Shown here: piece by piece, positions 47,380-56,536 of the stretch
Layout: each line of letters begins with the position of its first letter
Position numbering within the stretch: the stretch's first letter is position 1
Assembly (NCBI GenBank): GCA_963828075.1
Contig: CAWHDH010000021.1
Coordinates: 3,162,001 to 3,226,000, forward strand
From: JACCYI01 sp963828075
GTDB taxonomy: Bacteria > Actinomycetota > Thermoleophilia > Solirubrobacterales > Solirubrobacteraceae
DNA length: 64,000 nucleotides
Direction: 5' to 3'
Position numbers and translations under genes: made by a program
Notes under the pieces: generated by a model
Seen by the model: only the letters and a program-made list of their open reading frames with translations
Told to the model about the DNA's origin: nothing
Databases searched by the model: none

Positions 47380-48954
47380 GTGGGTAGGTCTTTGGTCGAG
47401 ACGGCTGTCGCACGATACGCCGAGCGTGAGATCGTCGGCCTGCAGCCGTCCGACCACGACCTGGTGGCGGCCGTGCGCCGTGGCGAGGACCGCGCGTTCG
47501 AGCAGCTCTTCGAGCGCTATCAGCGCCGGATCGCCGCGTACGTCTACGGCATGGTCAACGACCACGGCCGCGCCGAGGACATCACGCAGGAGATCTTCAT
47601 CTCCGCGCTGCGCCGGATGCGCGAGACCGAGCGCCCGATCGCGTTCAAGCCGTGGATCTACGAGATCGCGAAGAACGCCTGCATCGACCAGTTCCGCCGC
47701 TCGCGGCGGACGGAGGAGATCTCCTACGACGCCGAGGAGGGACTCGGCGCCGCCGACTACGGCCGGCTCGCTCAGCGCGGCCCGTCCCCGGACGCCGCGA
47801 TGGACCAGAAGCAGGCGCTCCACGACCTGTGCGGCGCGTTCGGCGGCCTGTCGGAGACGCACCACCAGATCCTGGTCCTGCGCGAGCTCGAAGGGCTCTC
47901 CTATCGGGAGATCGGCGAGCGCCTCGGCATGAGCCGTCCGTCGGTCGAGAGCACGCTGTTCCGCGCGCGCCGCCGGCTGAGCGAGGAGTACGACGAGCTG
48001 GCCTCCGGCCAGCGCTGCATCCGCGTCCAGGCGCTGATCGGGACCGCCGCCGAAGGGCTCCTGGGAAGCCGCGACGCCCGCCGGCTCGCCCGTCACGTCT
48101 CGCACTGCCAGCCCTGCCGCAAGCAGGCTCGCGCCGCCGGCGTCGACGGCGCCATCCTCGCCCGCCGCCCCGGCCGGGTCGAATCGCTCGGCGCCAAGAT
48201 CGCCGGGCTGCTCCCCTTCCCGGCGTTCCTGCGCCCCCGGCGCGGGGACTCCGACTCCGTCCTCGGGAGCGCCGGCGCCGGCCACGGCCAGGCGCTCATC
48301 GCCCAGTGGTCCGCCGTCGGCGGGATGCCCGAATCCGTGGTCGCCGGCTGGTCGAAGGCCGCGGCCGCGGCGGCGACGTTGCTCGTCGCCGGCGTGGGCG
48401 CCGGCGTCGGCTCGGACGTGAACGCCCGGCCGGCGGAGAGCAAGCGCCCGCCCGCCATCGAGCTCAAGTCCGCGCCGCAGACGGCGCGCCGCACGCCGGC
48501 CTCCCGGCCGACCGCGCCGCGCGCGACCACGCCGGCGCGATCGTCCGGCACCCGCTCCTCGGTCGCCAAGCAGCGGACCGAGCGGCGCTTCGCCGGCGGG
48601 AAGCGCGCGCCCGCCGGTCGCGAGCAGACCGCCGGCAGCGGCGCTCCCGCCGCCACCGGCGGCACGACCCCGGCCGGGCGCTCCGACGGCGACACCCCCG
48701 CACCCGCGACGTCCGGCACCCCGCAGAGCCCCGCGGGCGGGACGCCCGCGGTCGACCGGACGCTCGTCCCGGCGGGCGGCACCCCGGATTCAAGCGGCGC
48801 CACGCCGCCCAAGCTCGTCCCCCCGCCGGCGGTCCCGGTCCCGCAGCCCGGCACCGGCGAGGTGAGCGCGCCCGCCACGACGACCGACCCGGCCACGCTG
48901 CCGGAGAAGATCGAGTCGACGGTCGGCGACACAGTGACGGGCCTCGGCGGCTGA
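47380..48954 (+). CDS. ECF-type sigma factor fused to zinc finger, membrane helix and Pro/Thr-rich tail
   Basis: 524 residues from GTG 47380 (AAGGAGGA nine bases upstream; the ATG at 47372 is in another frame). Sigma region 2 (AFEQLFERYQRRIAAYVYGM to KNACIDQFRRSRR) and region 4 (LSYREIGERLGMSRPSVEST) occupy residues 27-210. Then comes an anti-sigma-like zinc finger (LARHVSHCQPCRKQ), a hydrophobic Ala-rich segment near 325-345 (AAAAAATLLVAGVGAGVG) and a 180-residue Pro/Thr/Ala-rich part. A paralogue is at 60693-62165. A self-contained sigma/anti-sigma membrane switch is inferred. Confidence 0.9.
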   Translation: MGRSLVETAVARYAEREIVGLQPSDHDLVAAVRRGEDRAFEQLFERYQRRIAAYVYGMVNDHGRAEDITQEIFISALRRMRETERPIAFKPWIYEIAKNACIDQFRRSRRTEEISYDAEEGLGAADYGRLAQRGPSPDAAMDQKQALHDLCGAFGGLSETHHQILVLRELEGLSYREIGERLGMSRPSVESTLFRARRRLSEEYDELASGQRCIRVQALIGTAAEGLLGSRDARRLARHVSHCQPCRKQARAAGVDGAILARRPGRVESLGAKIAGLLPFPAFLRPRRGDSDSVLGSAGAGHGQALIAQWSAVGGMPESVVAGWSKAAAAAATLLVAGVGAGVGSDVNARPAESKRPPAIELKSAPQTARRTPASRPTAPRATTPARSSGTRSSVAKQRTERRFAGGKRAPAGREQTAGSGAPAATGGTTPAGRSDGDTPAPATSGTPQSPAGGTPAVDRTLVPAGGTPDSSGATPPKLVPPPAVPVPQPGTGEVSAPATTTDPATLPEKIESTVGDTVTGLGG

Positions 48955-48964
48955 GCGCCGGACG

Positions 48965-49207
48965 GTGGCCGCGGAGGACCCGGACGCGTTCCTCGAGTCC
49001 CTGACCGACACGCACCTCTACTCCATCGGCGCCTATTTCCAGGACCGCCACCCTGAGCTGGCCGACGACGTGGTCGCCCAGGCCGAGGACATCGAGACGG
49101 CCGGCCTGGCCGCCTACGCCAAGCGCGAGGGACTCGAACCCGAGTCGGTCTTCCAGACGCTGGTCACAGGCCTCGCGGTCCGCTATCACCGCGCCGTCTC
49201 GGGCTGA
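48965..49207 (+). CDS. Small acidic protein, unknown function
   Basis: 80 residues from GTG 48965, ten bases after the sigma factor gene. Sequence DPDAFLESLTDTHLYSIGAY to FQTLVTGLAVRYHRAVSG; mostly helical and acidic, no family recognised. Codon use matches its neighbours and it fills the gap before the tRNA, so I accept it with moderate confidence. Confidence 0.6.
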   Translation: MAAEDPDAFLESLTDTHLYSIGAYFQDRHPELADDVVAQAEDIETAGLAAYAKREGLEPESVFQTLVTGLAVRYHRAVSG

Positions 49208-49245
49208 GGTCGACCAGGACCCGCGTGTCATACTGACCCCCGCGT

Positions 49246-49319
49246 CGGGGCGTGGCGCAGCCTGGTAGCGCGCGCCGTTCGGGTCGGCGAGGTCCCCGGT
49301 TCGAATCCGGGCGCCCCGA
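49246..49319 (+). tRNA. tRNA-Pro (anticodon CGG)
   Basis: 74 bases forming a full cloverleaf: acceptor CGGGGCG/CGCCCCG, D-arm GCGC-AGCCTGGTA-GCGC, anticodon stem CGCCG/CGGCG with loop TTCGGGT (anticodon CGG, reads CCG), T-arm CCCGG-TTCGAAT-CCGGG, discriminator A. CCA is not encoded. CATACT (49229-49234) is a likely -10, 11 bases upstream. Its 3' half is repeated twice downstream. Confidence 0.95.
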
Positions 49320-49512
49320 TTGCACCGCTGGACCAGGAACTGGCACGCGCCCGCGCGGGAAACCCATCCCGCCCGGCCCGGCGAGGTCCCCGGTTCGAAT
49401 CCGGGCGCCCCGATTGCACCGCTGGACCAGGAACTGGCACGCGCCCGCGCGGGAAACCCATCCCGCCCGGCCCGGCGAGGTCCCCGGTTCGAATCCGGGC
49501 GACCCGATTGCA
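49285..49512 (+). repeat. 94-base tandem repeat containing the tRNA-Pro 3' half
   Basis: Units 49285-49378 and 49379-49472 are identical; a third, partial unit runs 49473-49512 with one change (GCGCCCC to GCGACCC). Each unit carries the last 35 bases of the tRNA (anticodon 3' strand, T-arm, acceptor 3' strand) plus 59 bases with a GCGGGA/TCCCGC hairpin. The copies lack the tRNA 5' half, so they are not tRNA genes. Confidence 0.95.
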
Positions 49513-49518
49513 GCAGGG

Positions 49519-50556
49519 TCAGAGCCGCCTGGCCGCGTCGCGCGCGACGCGGGCGTCCCGCACGAGCTCCGCGACCAGCTCGGCCGCCGGAATGTCCCGG
49601 GCGAGCTCGTGGGCCTGGCCGGCCCAGAGGTTGATGAGGTCCGGATCACCCGAGCGGCGCGCGTGGGCACGCAGTGGCGCGGTGACGTGGTGGATCTCGG
49701 GGTAGGCGCGGGGCGCGCGGTCTCCGTGATCGGCCATGAAGCGGTTCTCGAGTCCCCGCGCGAGGCGCCCGGTGAAGGCACGCGTCAATGCCGTGCGGGT
49801 CGGGCTGGCGAGGAGATCGCGATGGGCCGGTGCGGTGCCGGCCTCCGGACAGCGCATGAACGCGGTGCCGAGCTGGGCGGCGCCGGCGCCGGCCGCGAGG
49901 ACGGCGGCGACGCCGCGGCCCGTCGCGATGCCCCCGGTCGCGACGAGCGGCAGCTCGACGGCGTCCGCGACGAGCTGCAGCAGCGCCAGCAGCCCGACGT
50001 CGCCCGGCGGGCCGGCGTCTGAGTAGGAGCCGCGGTGCCCGCCGGCCTCGACGCCCTGGACGACCAACGCATCGGCGCCCGCCGAAGCGGCCAGACGCGC
50101 CTCCGCGGCGTCGGTGACGGTCACCCAGACCGCCGAGCCGGCGCCGCGCAGCGCGGCGATGATCGAAGGCTCCGGGCACCCGAAGGTGAAGGACACGACC
50201 GCGACGGGATCGGCGACCAGGAGCGCCACCTTGTCGTCGTAGCGGTCGTCGTCGAAGCGCACCTCACCGAGGGCCGCGCCGAGGGCCGCGCTCTCGCCCT
50301 CGAGCTCGGCGACGTAGGCGTCGAGCGATCCGGCCGGCGCCGGGGCCCCGGACCGCGCGAAGACGTTGACGCCGAACGGCGCGCTCGTCAGCCCGCGCAC
50401 CGCGGCGACGTCGTCGCGCAGCGCATCGGGCGTGCGGTAGCCGGCGGCGATGAACCCGAGCGCGCCGCAAGCGGAGACCGCGGCCGCCAGCTCCGGCGTC
50501 GACGGACCGCCCGCCATGGGGGCCTGGACGATCGGGGTCGCGAGCTCGTCGAGCAT
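49519..50556 (-). CDS. Nitronate monooxygenase family protein
   Basis: 345 residues. An FMN-dependent TIM-barrel enzyme oxidising nitronates such as propionate-3-nitronate. MLDELATPIVQAPMAGGPST, GALGFIAAGYRTPDALRDD and QGVEAGGHRGSY (with the catalytic-region His) are diagnostic. It ends just after the tRNA-derived repeats, convergent to them. The exact substrate is unknown. Confidence 0.92.
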   Translation of the reverse strand: MLDELATPIVQAPMAGGPSTPELAAAVSACGALGFIAAGYRTPDALRDDVAAVRGLTSAPFGVNVFARSGAPAPAGSLDAYVAELEGESAALGAALGEVRFDDDRYDDKVALLVADPVAVVSFTFGCPEPSIIAALRGAGSAVWVTVTDAAEARLAASAGADALVVQGVEAGGHRGSYSDAGPPGDVGLLALLQLVADAVELPLVATGGIATGRGVAAVLAAGAGAAQLGTAFMRCPEAGTAPAHRDLLASPTRTALTRAFTGRLARGLENRFMADHGDRAPRAYPEIHHVTAPLRAHARRSGDPDLINLWAGQAHELARDIPAAELVAELVRDARVARDAARRL

Positions 50557-50575
50557 GGGTCCTATCAGAAGGGCG

Positions 50576-53305
50576 TCAGCGGTGGCGCGGGCCGTGCGTG
50601 CCGAAGGGCGCGGTGTCGGACTCGCCGCTGAGGTCGAAGCGGCGCTCGACCCACAGCCGCTCGAGGGCGTCGAGCGCGTACGGCGTGAACTGACGGTCCC
50701 GGTGCGAGCGGCATTCGGCCAGGGCGTCGAGCGCCGGGATCGGCGTCGTGTAGTGGCGCGCGTTGGTCATCACGTCCCAGGCGTCGGCGACCGCCAGCAG
50801 CTGGGCGCCCGCCGGAATCTCCGTGGCGGACAGGCCGTCCGGGTACCCGCGGCCGTCGGCGCGCTCGTGGTGGTGGCGGATCCACGCGACCTGCTCGGGC
50901 GACAGTGCCTCCGAGGCGATCTCCGCACCGATGGCCGCGTGGCGCTTGACCTCCTCGTACTCCTCGTCGTCGAGCGGACCGGGCTTGTAGAGCACCGCGT
51001 CGCGGATCGCCACCTTGCCGACGTCGTGGATCAGGGCCGCCTCCCGCAGCCGGTCGATCTCCTCCTCTCCCCACCCCTGCACCTCGGCCAGCCGGCAGAC
51101 GAGGTGGGCCACGCGCTCGGAATGGCGCTGGGTGGAGGGGTCGCGGAGGTCGACGACCCGCGCCAGCGACCGCAGCGCCGCCAGGGCACGCGATCGGGCG
51201 AGCCGCGCCGCGCGGTCCTCGTCGCTCATCTCGCTGAGCGCCTCGATCGAGTAGCGCCAGCACTGGTTGCGGCCATGGCTCTTGGCCCAGTACAGGGCAC
51301 GGTCGGCGAGCCGGACGAGCTCCTCCGGGTCGCCGCCGGCGAGGCTGACGTCGCAGATGCCGGCGGAGAGCGTCATCGGGTGGTCGCCCGCGAGCGGATC
51401 CTCGAGCAGGGTGCGTCGCACCCGCTCCGCCATCCCGAGCGCGGCCAGGTCATCCGACTCGGGCAGGACGATGGCGAACTCGTCGCCGCCGAGCCGCGCG
51501 ACGAGCTCGCCGCCACGGACCATGTCGGTGAGCCGCGCCGCGAAGTCGGTGAGGACGCGATCGCCCTCCTGATGGCCGTAGGAGTCGTTGAGCTCCTTGA
51601 AGCCGTCGAGGTCGACGAGCACCAGCGACAGATCGCGGCCGTAGCGCGTCGCCCGCCGGACCTCGGCGGCGAGGGTCTCGTAGAACGTGCGGTGGTTGGC
51701 GACGAAGGTCAGCGGATCGGACCGTGCCTGCGTCAGCAGCTCGGCGTGGGCGTCGGCGTTCGCGATCGCCACCGCGATGAGCTCGGCGAACGCGCCGAGG
51801 CGCTCCTCGCTGTGCGGCGGAAGCGGCACCTCCGAGACGGACGCGACGGCCACCGCGCCCCACAGCCCCTGGTCGGTGAAGATCGGCGCGGCGGCCGCCG
51901 TCGTGAACCCGAACTGGTCGGCGACCTCCGGCGGGCGCCGCTCGTAGGCCTCCACACGCGCGGGCTCGCGCGTGAGCCAGACCATCCCCAGCGCGGTGAC
52001 CTCGTCGAACGGCATGACGCCGTCGGGCGGCAGCGCGGCGAACATCGCCTCGGGCCAGGCCGCGACCTTCTGCGCGTCCCCGTTCGCCGAGAAGCGCACG
52101 ACGCCGCCCCCCTGGGCGCCGAGCAGGCGCGTCGCCTCCTCGGCCACCTGCTGGGCGAGCGGATCGAGGCCCGGCTCGGTGGCCACCGTCCTCGCCACCC
52201 GGTGCAGGGCGGCCTGCACGTTGGCAAGCTCGGTGCGACGGCGGACCTCCTCGGCCAGCGCGCGCCGGCTCTCGGCGTTGGTGATCGCCACGGAGATCAG
52301 CTCGGCGAATTCGCCGAGGCGCTCCTCCGCCTGGTCGGGCAGCGCGCCGGCCGCGTGGGACCCGACCACGACGACGCCCCACGGGCCGCGTGGCGTCAGG
52401 ATCGGGGCGGCAGCGGCGGACCGCATGCCGTGCTTCTCGACGAGCTCATGTGGGGGGACCTTGTACGCGTCGACGCGCTGCGGGCGATGGGTGAGCCAGA
52501 CGCGGCCGGTCGCGGTGCCCTCGTCCAGCGGCAGGACCGTGTCGTCCCCTGCGGCCGCCGCGAACTCGGGGGGCCAGAGCGCGAGCGGGACGCCGCTGCC
52601 TTCCGCCTCGAAGCGCAGCACCCCGGCGGAGTCCGCGCCGAGCAGGCGCGCGGCCTCCTCCGCCACCTGACTCGTGACCGACTCGAGGTCCGGCTCCATC
52701 GCCACCGTCCTCGCCACGCGGTGCAGCGCGGCATGGATGTCGGCGAGCTCCGTGCGGCGGCGGACCTCGCCCGCCAGCTCCCGCCGGCTCTCCGCGTTGG
52801 CGATGGCGAGGCCGAGCAGCTCGGCGAGGTCCTGCAGGATCCGGGCGGCCTTCGGGCCGATCGCGTCGTGCCGCGTCGTCGTCGCGAGCACTGCGCCCCA
52901 CTGCTCGCCGTCGACCCGGATCGGGGCGGCGGCGCCGCCGACGTAGCCCTGACCCAGGACGATCTTGGCGCCGGGCGCGTCGATCGTGCGGTAGTCGGCC
53001 GTCCAGGCGGGGCGCCCCTCGAAGTAGACGGTGCCCAACGGCGTCTTCGGGCTGAGCCGCTGGCGATGGCCGAGCGGCATCTCGACGCCGACTGACGACC
53101 ACAGCCCGACGTTGACGGCGTCGCCATCCTCGAAGCGCACGACCCCGGCGCCCTCCACGGCAAGCACCAGCGCCGCCTCGCGGGCGACGAGGACGAAAAG
53201 GTCGTCGGGGGCCTTCCCTGCCGCCACTGCGGTCGCCACTCTACGGAGCGCGACGGCCTGCTGCGCGAGTCGGCGGAGCTCGCCGGTGTCGGGGGTGTCC
53301 TCCAT
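50576..53305 (-). CDS. Triple-GAF GGDEF and HD-GYP c-di-GMP protein
   Basis: 909 residues. Three GAF-type sensor domains fill residues 1 to about 500; the second and third share AALHRVARTVA and are a recent duplication. A GGDEF domain follows (ARLGGDEFAIVLPE), then HD-GYP (ALIHDVGKVAIRD, IRHHHERADGRGYPDG). Both synthesis and breakdown motifs look intact, so which activity dominates is unclear. No membrane helix. It is separated by 19 bases from nitronate monooxygenase on the same strand. Confidence 0.94.
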   Translation of the reverse strand: MEDTPDTGELRRLAQQAVALRRVATAVAAGKAPDDLFVLVAREAALVLAVEGAGVVRFEDGDAVNVGLWSSVGVEMPLGHRQRLSPKTPLGTVYFEGRPAWTADYRTIDAPGAKIVLGQGYVGGAAAPIRVDGEQWGAVLATTTRHDAIGPKAARILQDLAELLGLAIANAESRRELAGEVRRRTELADIHAALHRVARTVAMEPDLESVTSQVAEEAARLLGADSAGVLRFEAEGSGVPLALWPPEFAAAAGDDTVLPLDEGTATGRVWLTHRPQRVDAYKVPPHELVEKHGMRSAAAAPILTPRGPWGVVVVGSHAAGALPDQAEERLGEFAELISVAITNAESRRALAEEVRRRTELANVQAALHRVARTVATEPGLDPLAQQVAEEATRLLGAQGGGVVRFSANGDAQKVAAWPEAMFAALPPDGVMPFDEVTALGMVWLTREPARVEAYERRPPEVADQFGFTTAAAAPIFTDQGLWGAVAVASVSEVPLPPHSEERLGAFAELIAVAIANADAHAELLTQARSDPLTFVANHRTFYETLAAEVRRATRYGRDLSLVLVDLDGFKELNDSYGHQEGDRVLTDFAARLTDMVRGGELVARLGGDEFAIVLPESDDLAALGMAERVRRTLLEDPLAGDHPMTLSAGICDVSLAGGDPEELVRLADRALYWAKSHGRNQCWRYSIEALSEMSDEDRAARLARSRALAALRSLARVVDLRDPSTQRHSERVAHLVCRLAEVQGWGEEEIDRLREAALIHDVGKVAIRDAVLYKPGPLDDEEYEEVKRHAAIGAEIASEALSPEQVAWIRHHHERADGRGYPDGLSATEIPAGAQLLAVADAWDVMTNARHYTTPIPALDALAECRSHRDRQFTPYALDALERLWVERRFDLSGESDTAPFGTHGPRHR

Positions 53306-53382
53306 AGCGACGGGCCTTCACAATCCTTTCACGTCTGCCCGTGGCAGAAACGCTACTCGCTTCGGGGACCAGGCCGCCGCGG

Positions 53383-54261
53383 TCATGCGTCCACGAACCG
53401 TGTGCAGTCGCCGGGCCGGCCGCTTTCGAAGCCCGTGAGCCAGGCGTCGCGGCGCTCCTCGGGCGTCCCGTGGTGGTTCTCGTTGCCGTAGTCGAAGTCC
53501 CCGACGGCGAGCGCGGTGCCCATCGCCTCGTCGATGTCGCCGGGCTTGACCTTCCCCGCGCGATAGACCGAGTTGCCCCACAGACCGGCCATGCAGTCGG
53601 CCTGCAGCTCGAACGGCTTCGAGCTGCCCTCGGCCGTCTGCGCGAAGACGCCGAGCTCGGTCTGCAGGTTGTGCGCGTACTCGTGGGCCACGATGTACGC
53701 CACGCCGAAGTCCCCGACGGCGCGGCCGTAGCCGGCACGCTGCCCCGGGAAGTCGTCGGTCAGTCCGGCGTAGAGCCGCGCCGCGAGGTTCTGGGCGAGG
53801 TAGATGGTGTCGTCGGCCGGGCAGTAGAACGCGGCGCGGTCGTCGGCCACGGCGCCACAGCCCGAGCGGACGCGGTCGCCTGGCGGCACCCAGAGGTAGC
53901 TGACCCGCGGCTCGGGGAGGTCCGACGCCGTGAGCGTCCGCGTCCAGTACTCATCGACGCTCCCGAGCACGTCGGTGAGGAACGCGTCGATCGTCCCGAC
54001 CTCGGTGCGGCCGCGAGCGCTGGGCGAGCGCGTGCCGGGGCCGGCCCGGGGCACCGCCTTCTCGATGTCGTCGAGGATCTTGCGCACGCGCTCGGCGACG
54101 CGCTCGGAGAGCTTCTCCGCGCGGCGGCGCAGCTGGCGTGCCTCCTTGCGGACCTCCTGGGCGCGGGCACGGACGTCGTCGGCGAGCCGGTCTGTCTCCC
54201 CGCACCCTGAGAGCAACACTCCGCAGAGCAGCACCGCGACGAGCGGGCGAACGGTGGCCAC
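53383..54261 (-). CDS. Neutral zinc metallopeptidase, lipoprotein
   Basis: 292 residues. Lipoprotein signal RPLVAVLLCGVLLSGCGETD with lipobox LSGC. An Arg/Glu coiled segment follows, then YIVAHEYAHNLQTELGVFAQ with HExxH (His-Glu-Tyr-Ala-His) and the downstream ELQADCMAGLWGNSVY, the pattern of the YpfJ-type putative neutral zinc metallopeptidases. The C-terminal NENHHGTPEERRDAWLTGFE is also family-typical. Probably attached to the outer face of the membrane. Confidence 0.92.
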   Translation of the reverse strand: MATVRPLVAVLLCGVLLSGCGETDRLADDVRARAQEVRKEARQLRRRAEKLSERVAERVRKILDDIEKAVPRAGPGTRSPSARGRTEVGTIDAFLTDVLGSVDEYWTRTLTASDLPEPRVSYLWVPPGDRVRSGCGAVADDRAAFYCPADDTIYLAQNLAARLYAGLTDDFPGQRAGYGRAVGDFGVAYIVAHEYAHNLQTELGVFAQTAEGSSKPFELQADCMAGLWGNSVYRAGKVKPGDIDEAMGTALAVGDFDYGNENHHGTPEERRDAWLTGFESGRPGDCTRFVDA

Positions 54262-54277
54262 GCCCCGCCGCTACCCG

Positions 54278-55267
54278 TCAGGCGGCGACGTCGAGCACGA
54301 CCTTGCCCGTCGCTCCCCGGCCGTCGATCAGCTGGAAGGCCTCGGCGCCCTGCTCGAGCCCGAAGCGGGCGCCGACGATCGGCGCCACGAAGCCCGCCTC
54401 GATCAGCCCGTCGATCGCCTGGCCGGTCGCGCGCGCGACGTCGGGCCGCGAGAGGACGTACGCGCCCCAGCCCGCGCCGACCACCTCCGTGTTGCGCAGC
54501 AGCAGGCGGTTGACCTTGACCTCGGGGATCGACCCGCCGGTGAAGCCGACGACGACCACCCGGCCGCCCTCGCGCAGCGCGCGGATCGAGTCGGTGAAGC
54601 GGTCGCCGCCCACCGGGTCGAGCACCACGTCGACGCCACCGCCGGTCAGCTCCTTGGCCTCGTCGCGCCACTCGCCGTCGGAGCGCACGACATCGGTCGC
54701 GCCCGCCTGGCGGGCGACGCGCTCCTTCTCGTCGCTCGACACCACCGCGATGGCCCGGGCGGCCCCGAGCCCGCGGGCGACCTGGAGCGCGGCGGTCCCG
54801 ACGCCGCCGGCGGCGCCGTGGACGAGCACGCTCTCGCCCTCCCGCAGGCGCCCGCGGAACGCGAGCGAGAAGTGCGCGGTGTGGTAGTTGAGCAGGAGCG
54901 CGGCGCCCTGTGCGAAGTCCAGGGCGTCGGGCAGCCGGAAGGTCATGAACGCCGGCGCGACCGCCACCTCGGCCATGCCGCCGAGCATCGTGAAGCCGGC
55001 GACTCGGTCGCCCGGCCGCACGTCGGCGCCCTCCGGCGCGTCGAGCACCACGCCGGCGACCTCGGCCCCCGGCACGAACGGCAGCTCGGGCTTGTACTGG
55101 TACAGGCCGCGGGTCTGCAGGATGTCGGGGAACGAGACGCCCGCGGCCTTCACCTCGATCAGGACGCCCTGCCCGGGCGTCATCGGATGGGCGGCGCCCG
55201 GGGGGTCGACGTCGACGACGCGGACGGCGTCAGGACCGGTCAGCTCGGAGATCTGGAGGGCGCGCAT
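54278..55267 (-). CDS. NADPH:quinone oxidoreductase, medium-chain type
   Basis: 329 residues from ATG 55267. MRALQISELTGPDAVRVVDV, AGVSFPDILQTRGLYQYKPE and the NADPH motif VLVHGAAGGVGTAALQVARG near residues 140-160 place it among zinc-free quinone/enoyl reductases. It overlaps the end of the upstream FAD oxidase gene by 28 bases. Substrate unknown. A related but internally deleted gene is at 10506-10844. Confidence 0.93.
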   Translation of the reverse strand: MRALQISELTGPDAVRVVDVDPPGAAHPMTPGQGVLIEVKAAGVSFPDILQTRGLYQYKPELPFVPGAEVAGVVLDAPEGADVRPGDRVAGFTMLGGMAEVAVAPAFMTFRLPDALDFAQGAALLLNYHTAHFSLAFRGRLREGESVLVHGAAGGVGTAALQVARGLGAARAIAVVSSDEKERVARQAGATDVVRSDGEWRDEAKELTGGGVDVVLDPVGGDRFTDSIRALREGGRVVVVGFTGGSIPEVKVNRLLLRNTEVVGAGWGAYVLSRPDVARATGQAIDGLIEAGFVAPIVGARFGLEQGAEAFQLIDGRGATGKVVLDVAA

Positions 55268-56454
55268 GGCGCGGAACCGTAGTCGACGGGTGCGTAGAGG
55301 CCCGCGTCGGAGCTCTCGCCGGTCGCGATCAGCTCCGCGACGATCCGCGCCGCGACGAAGGCCTGGATGTTGCCCGTGCCGTTGTAGCCCCCGAGGGCGA
55401 GCAGCCTGCCGTCGCTCCCGGGGACCGGCCCGCAGCGCGGCATCGGGTCCTCGGCGAAGCCGACCACGCCCGACCAGCGGTGGGTGACCGGCGCCTCGAC
55501 GCCGAGCTCCTCGCGCAGGTAGGCGTCGAGGCGCCGCTGCACCGGATCGGACAGCGTGGGCTCCGCCGTCCAGCTCGCGGGGCCGTCGAGGTCGGAAAAG
55601 CCACCGAGCACGACCTCGCCCGTGGGCAGCTGCTGCGCGTACTCGTAGCCGTAGCGGGCGTAGATGGGCCGGGGGACCAGGCCGGGCTCGGCGGGCGCCG
55701 TGGCGCAGGCGTTCAGGCGGCGCGGGCGGACGGCGCGCGCGTCGGGGACGAGCTCGGCCAGCCGCCCGTCGACCGCGACCACGACGCGCTCGGCGCGGAC
55801 CGTCCCGCCACCGGTGCGCACGACGCCGTCGCGCGGCGCGGGGGTGGAAGCCGGGGTCCCCTCGAAGATGCGGACGCCCCGGCGCTCGGCGGCGGCGGCG
55901 AGGCCGCGGACGAGCGCGACCGGGTCCATGCCGGCGTCGTGCGCGGTGAGCAGGGCCAGGCGCCCGGGGCGTCGCATGGCCGTCGGCAGGGCGTCGGCCT
56001 CGACCAGCTCGCCGGGCAAGCCGTCGGCCTGCAGCGCGGCGTGGTGCGCACGGACGTCGGCGGCCTCGTCGGCGTCCATGCCGACCCGCAGCAGGCCGGT
56101 CGGGTAGATCGCGCCGCCGGCGCCGGCCTGCCGCGCGGCGGCGACGACCGCGGCCTGGCCGGCCAGCGTCGCGGCGTGCACCCGGCGGGCGCGCTCGGCG
56201 CCCCAGCGCCGGCGGCCCTCGTGGTACATCGGCGCGGCGCCGGCGATCAGGAAGCCGCCGTTGCGGCCGCTGGCACCGCCCGCGACGGTGCCCGCCTCGA
56301 GCACCACCGCCTTGACGCCGTGCCCGGCGAGGTGCCATGCGGTCGCGATCCCGCCCATGCCGCCGCCGATCACGCACACCTCGCACTCCTCCTCGCCCGC
56401 CAGCGGCGGCCGGGGCTCGTAGGGGCGGTCCTGCCAGAAGGGAAGCTGCGGCAT
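55240..56454 (-). CDS. FAD-dependent amine/amino-acid oxidase (DAO family)
   Basis: 404 residues. The FAD dinucleotide motif CEVCVIGGGMGGIATAWHLA is near residues 26-45, with GGASGRNGGFLIAG next, as in gamma-glutamylputrescine oxidase and related DAO enzymes. The C-terminal LALGGYNGTGNIQAFVAARI is the second FAD signature. Substrate undetermined. Translation of the following quinone reductase starts within its 3' end. Confidence 0.92.
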   Translation of the reverse strand: MPQLPFWQDRPYEPRPPLAGEEECEVCVIGGGMGGIATAWHLAGHGVKAVVLEAGTVAGGASGRNGGFLIAGAAPMYHEGRRRWGAERARRVHAATLAGQAAVVAAARQAGAGGAIYPTGLLRVGMDADEAADVRAHHAALQADGLPGELVEADALPTAMRRPGRLALLTAHDAGMDPVALVRGLAAAAERRGVRIFEGTPASTPAPRDGVVRTGGGTVRAERVVVAVDGRLAELVPDARAVRPRRLNACATAPAEPGLVPRPIYARYGYEYAQQLPTGEVVLGGFSDLDGPASWTAEPTLSDPVQRRLDAYLREELGVEAPVTHRWSGVVGFAEDPMPRCGPVPGSDGRLLALGGYNGTGNIQAFVAARIVAELIATGESSDAGLYAPVDYGSAPCAPSRSPS

Positions 56455-56536
56455 CGAGGAGGATCATCGCGCGGACGCGCCGCGGCTGTTCGGCTGAGGA
56501 CTCCGGCCGGGACCCGGCGGCTGGCATGCTTGGCCG

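Noticed and set aside
46506..47387. Plus-strand open frame opposite the Nif3-like gene
   Set aside because: No start signal or motif; it is the antisense shadow of the minus-strand gene.
49379..49512. Second and third tRNA genes after tRNA-Pro
   Set aside because: The repeats carry T-arm and acceptor 3' strand only; no partner for the acceptor stem and no D- or anticodon arm.
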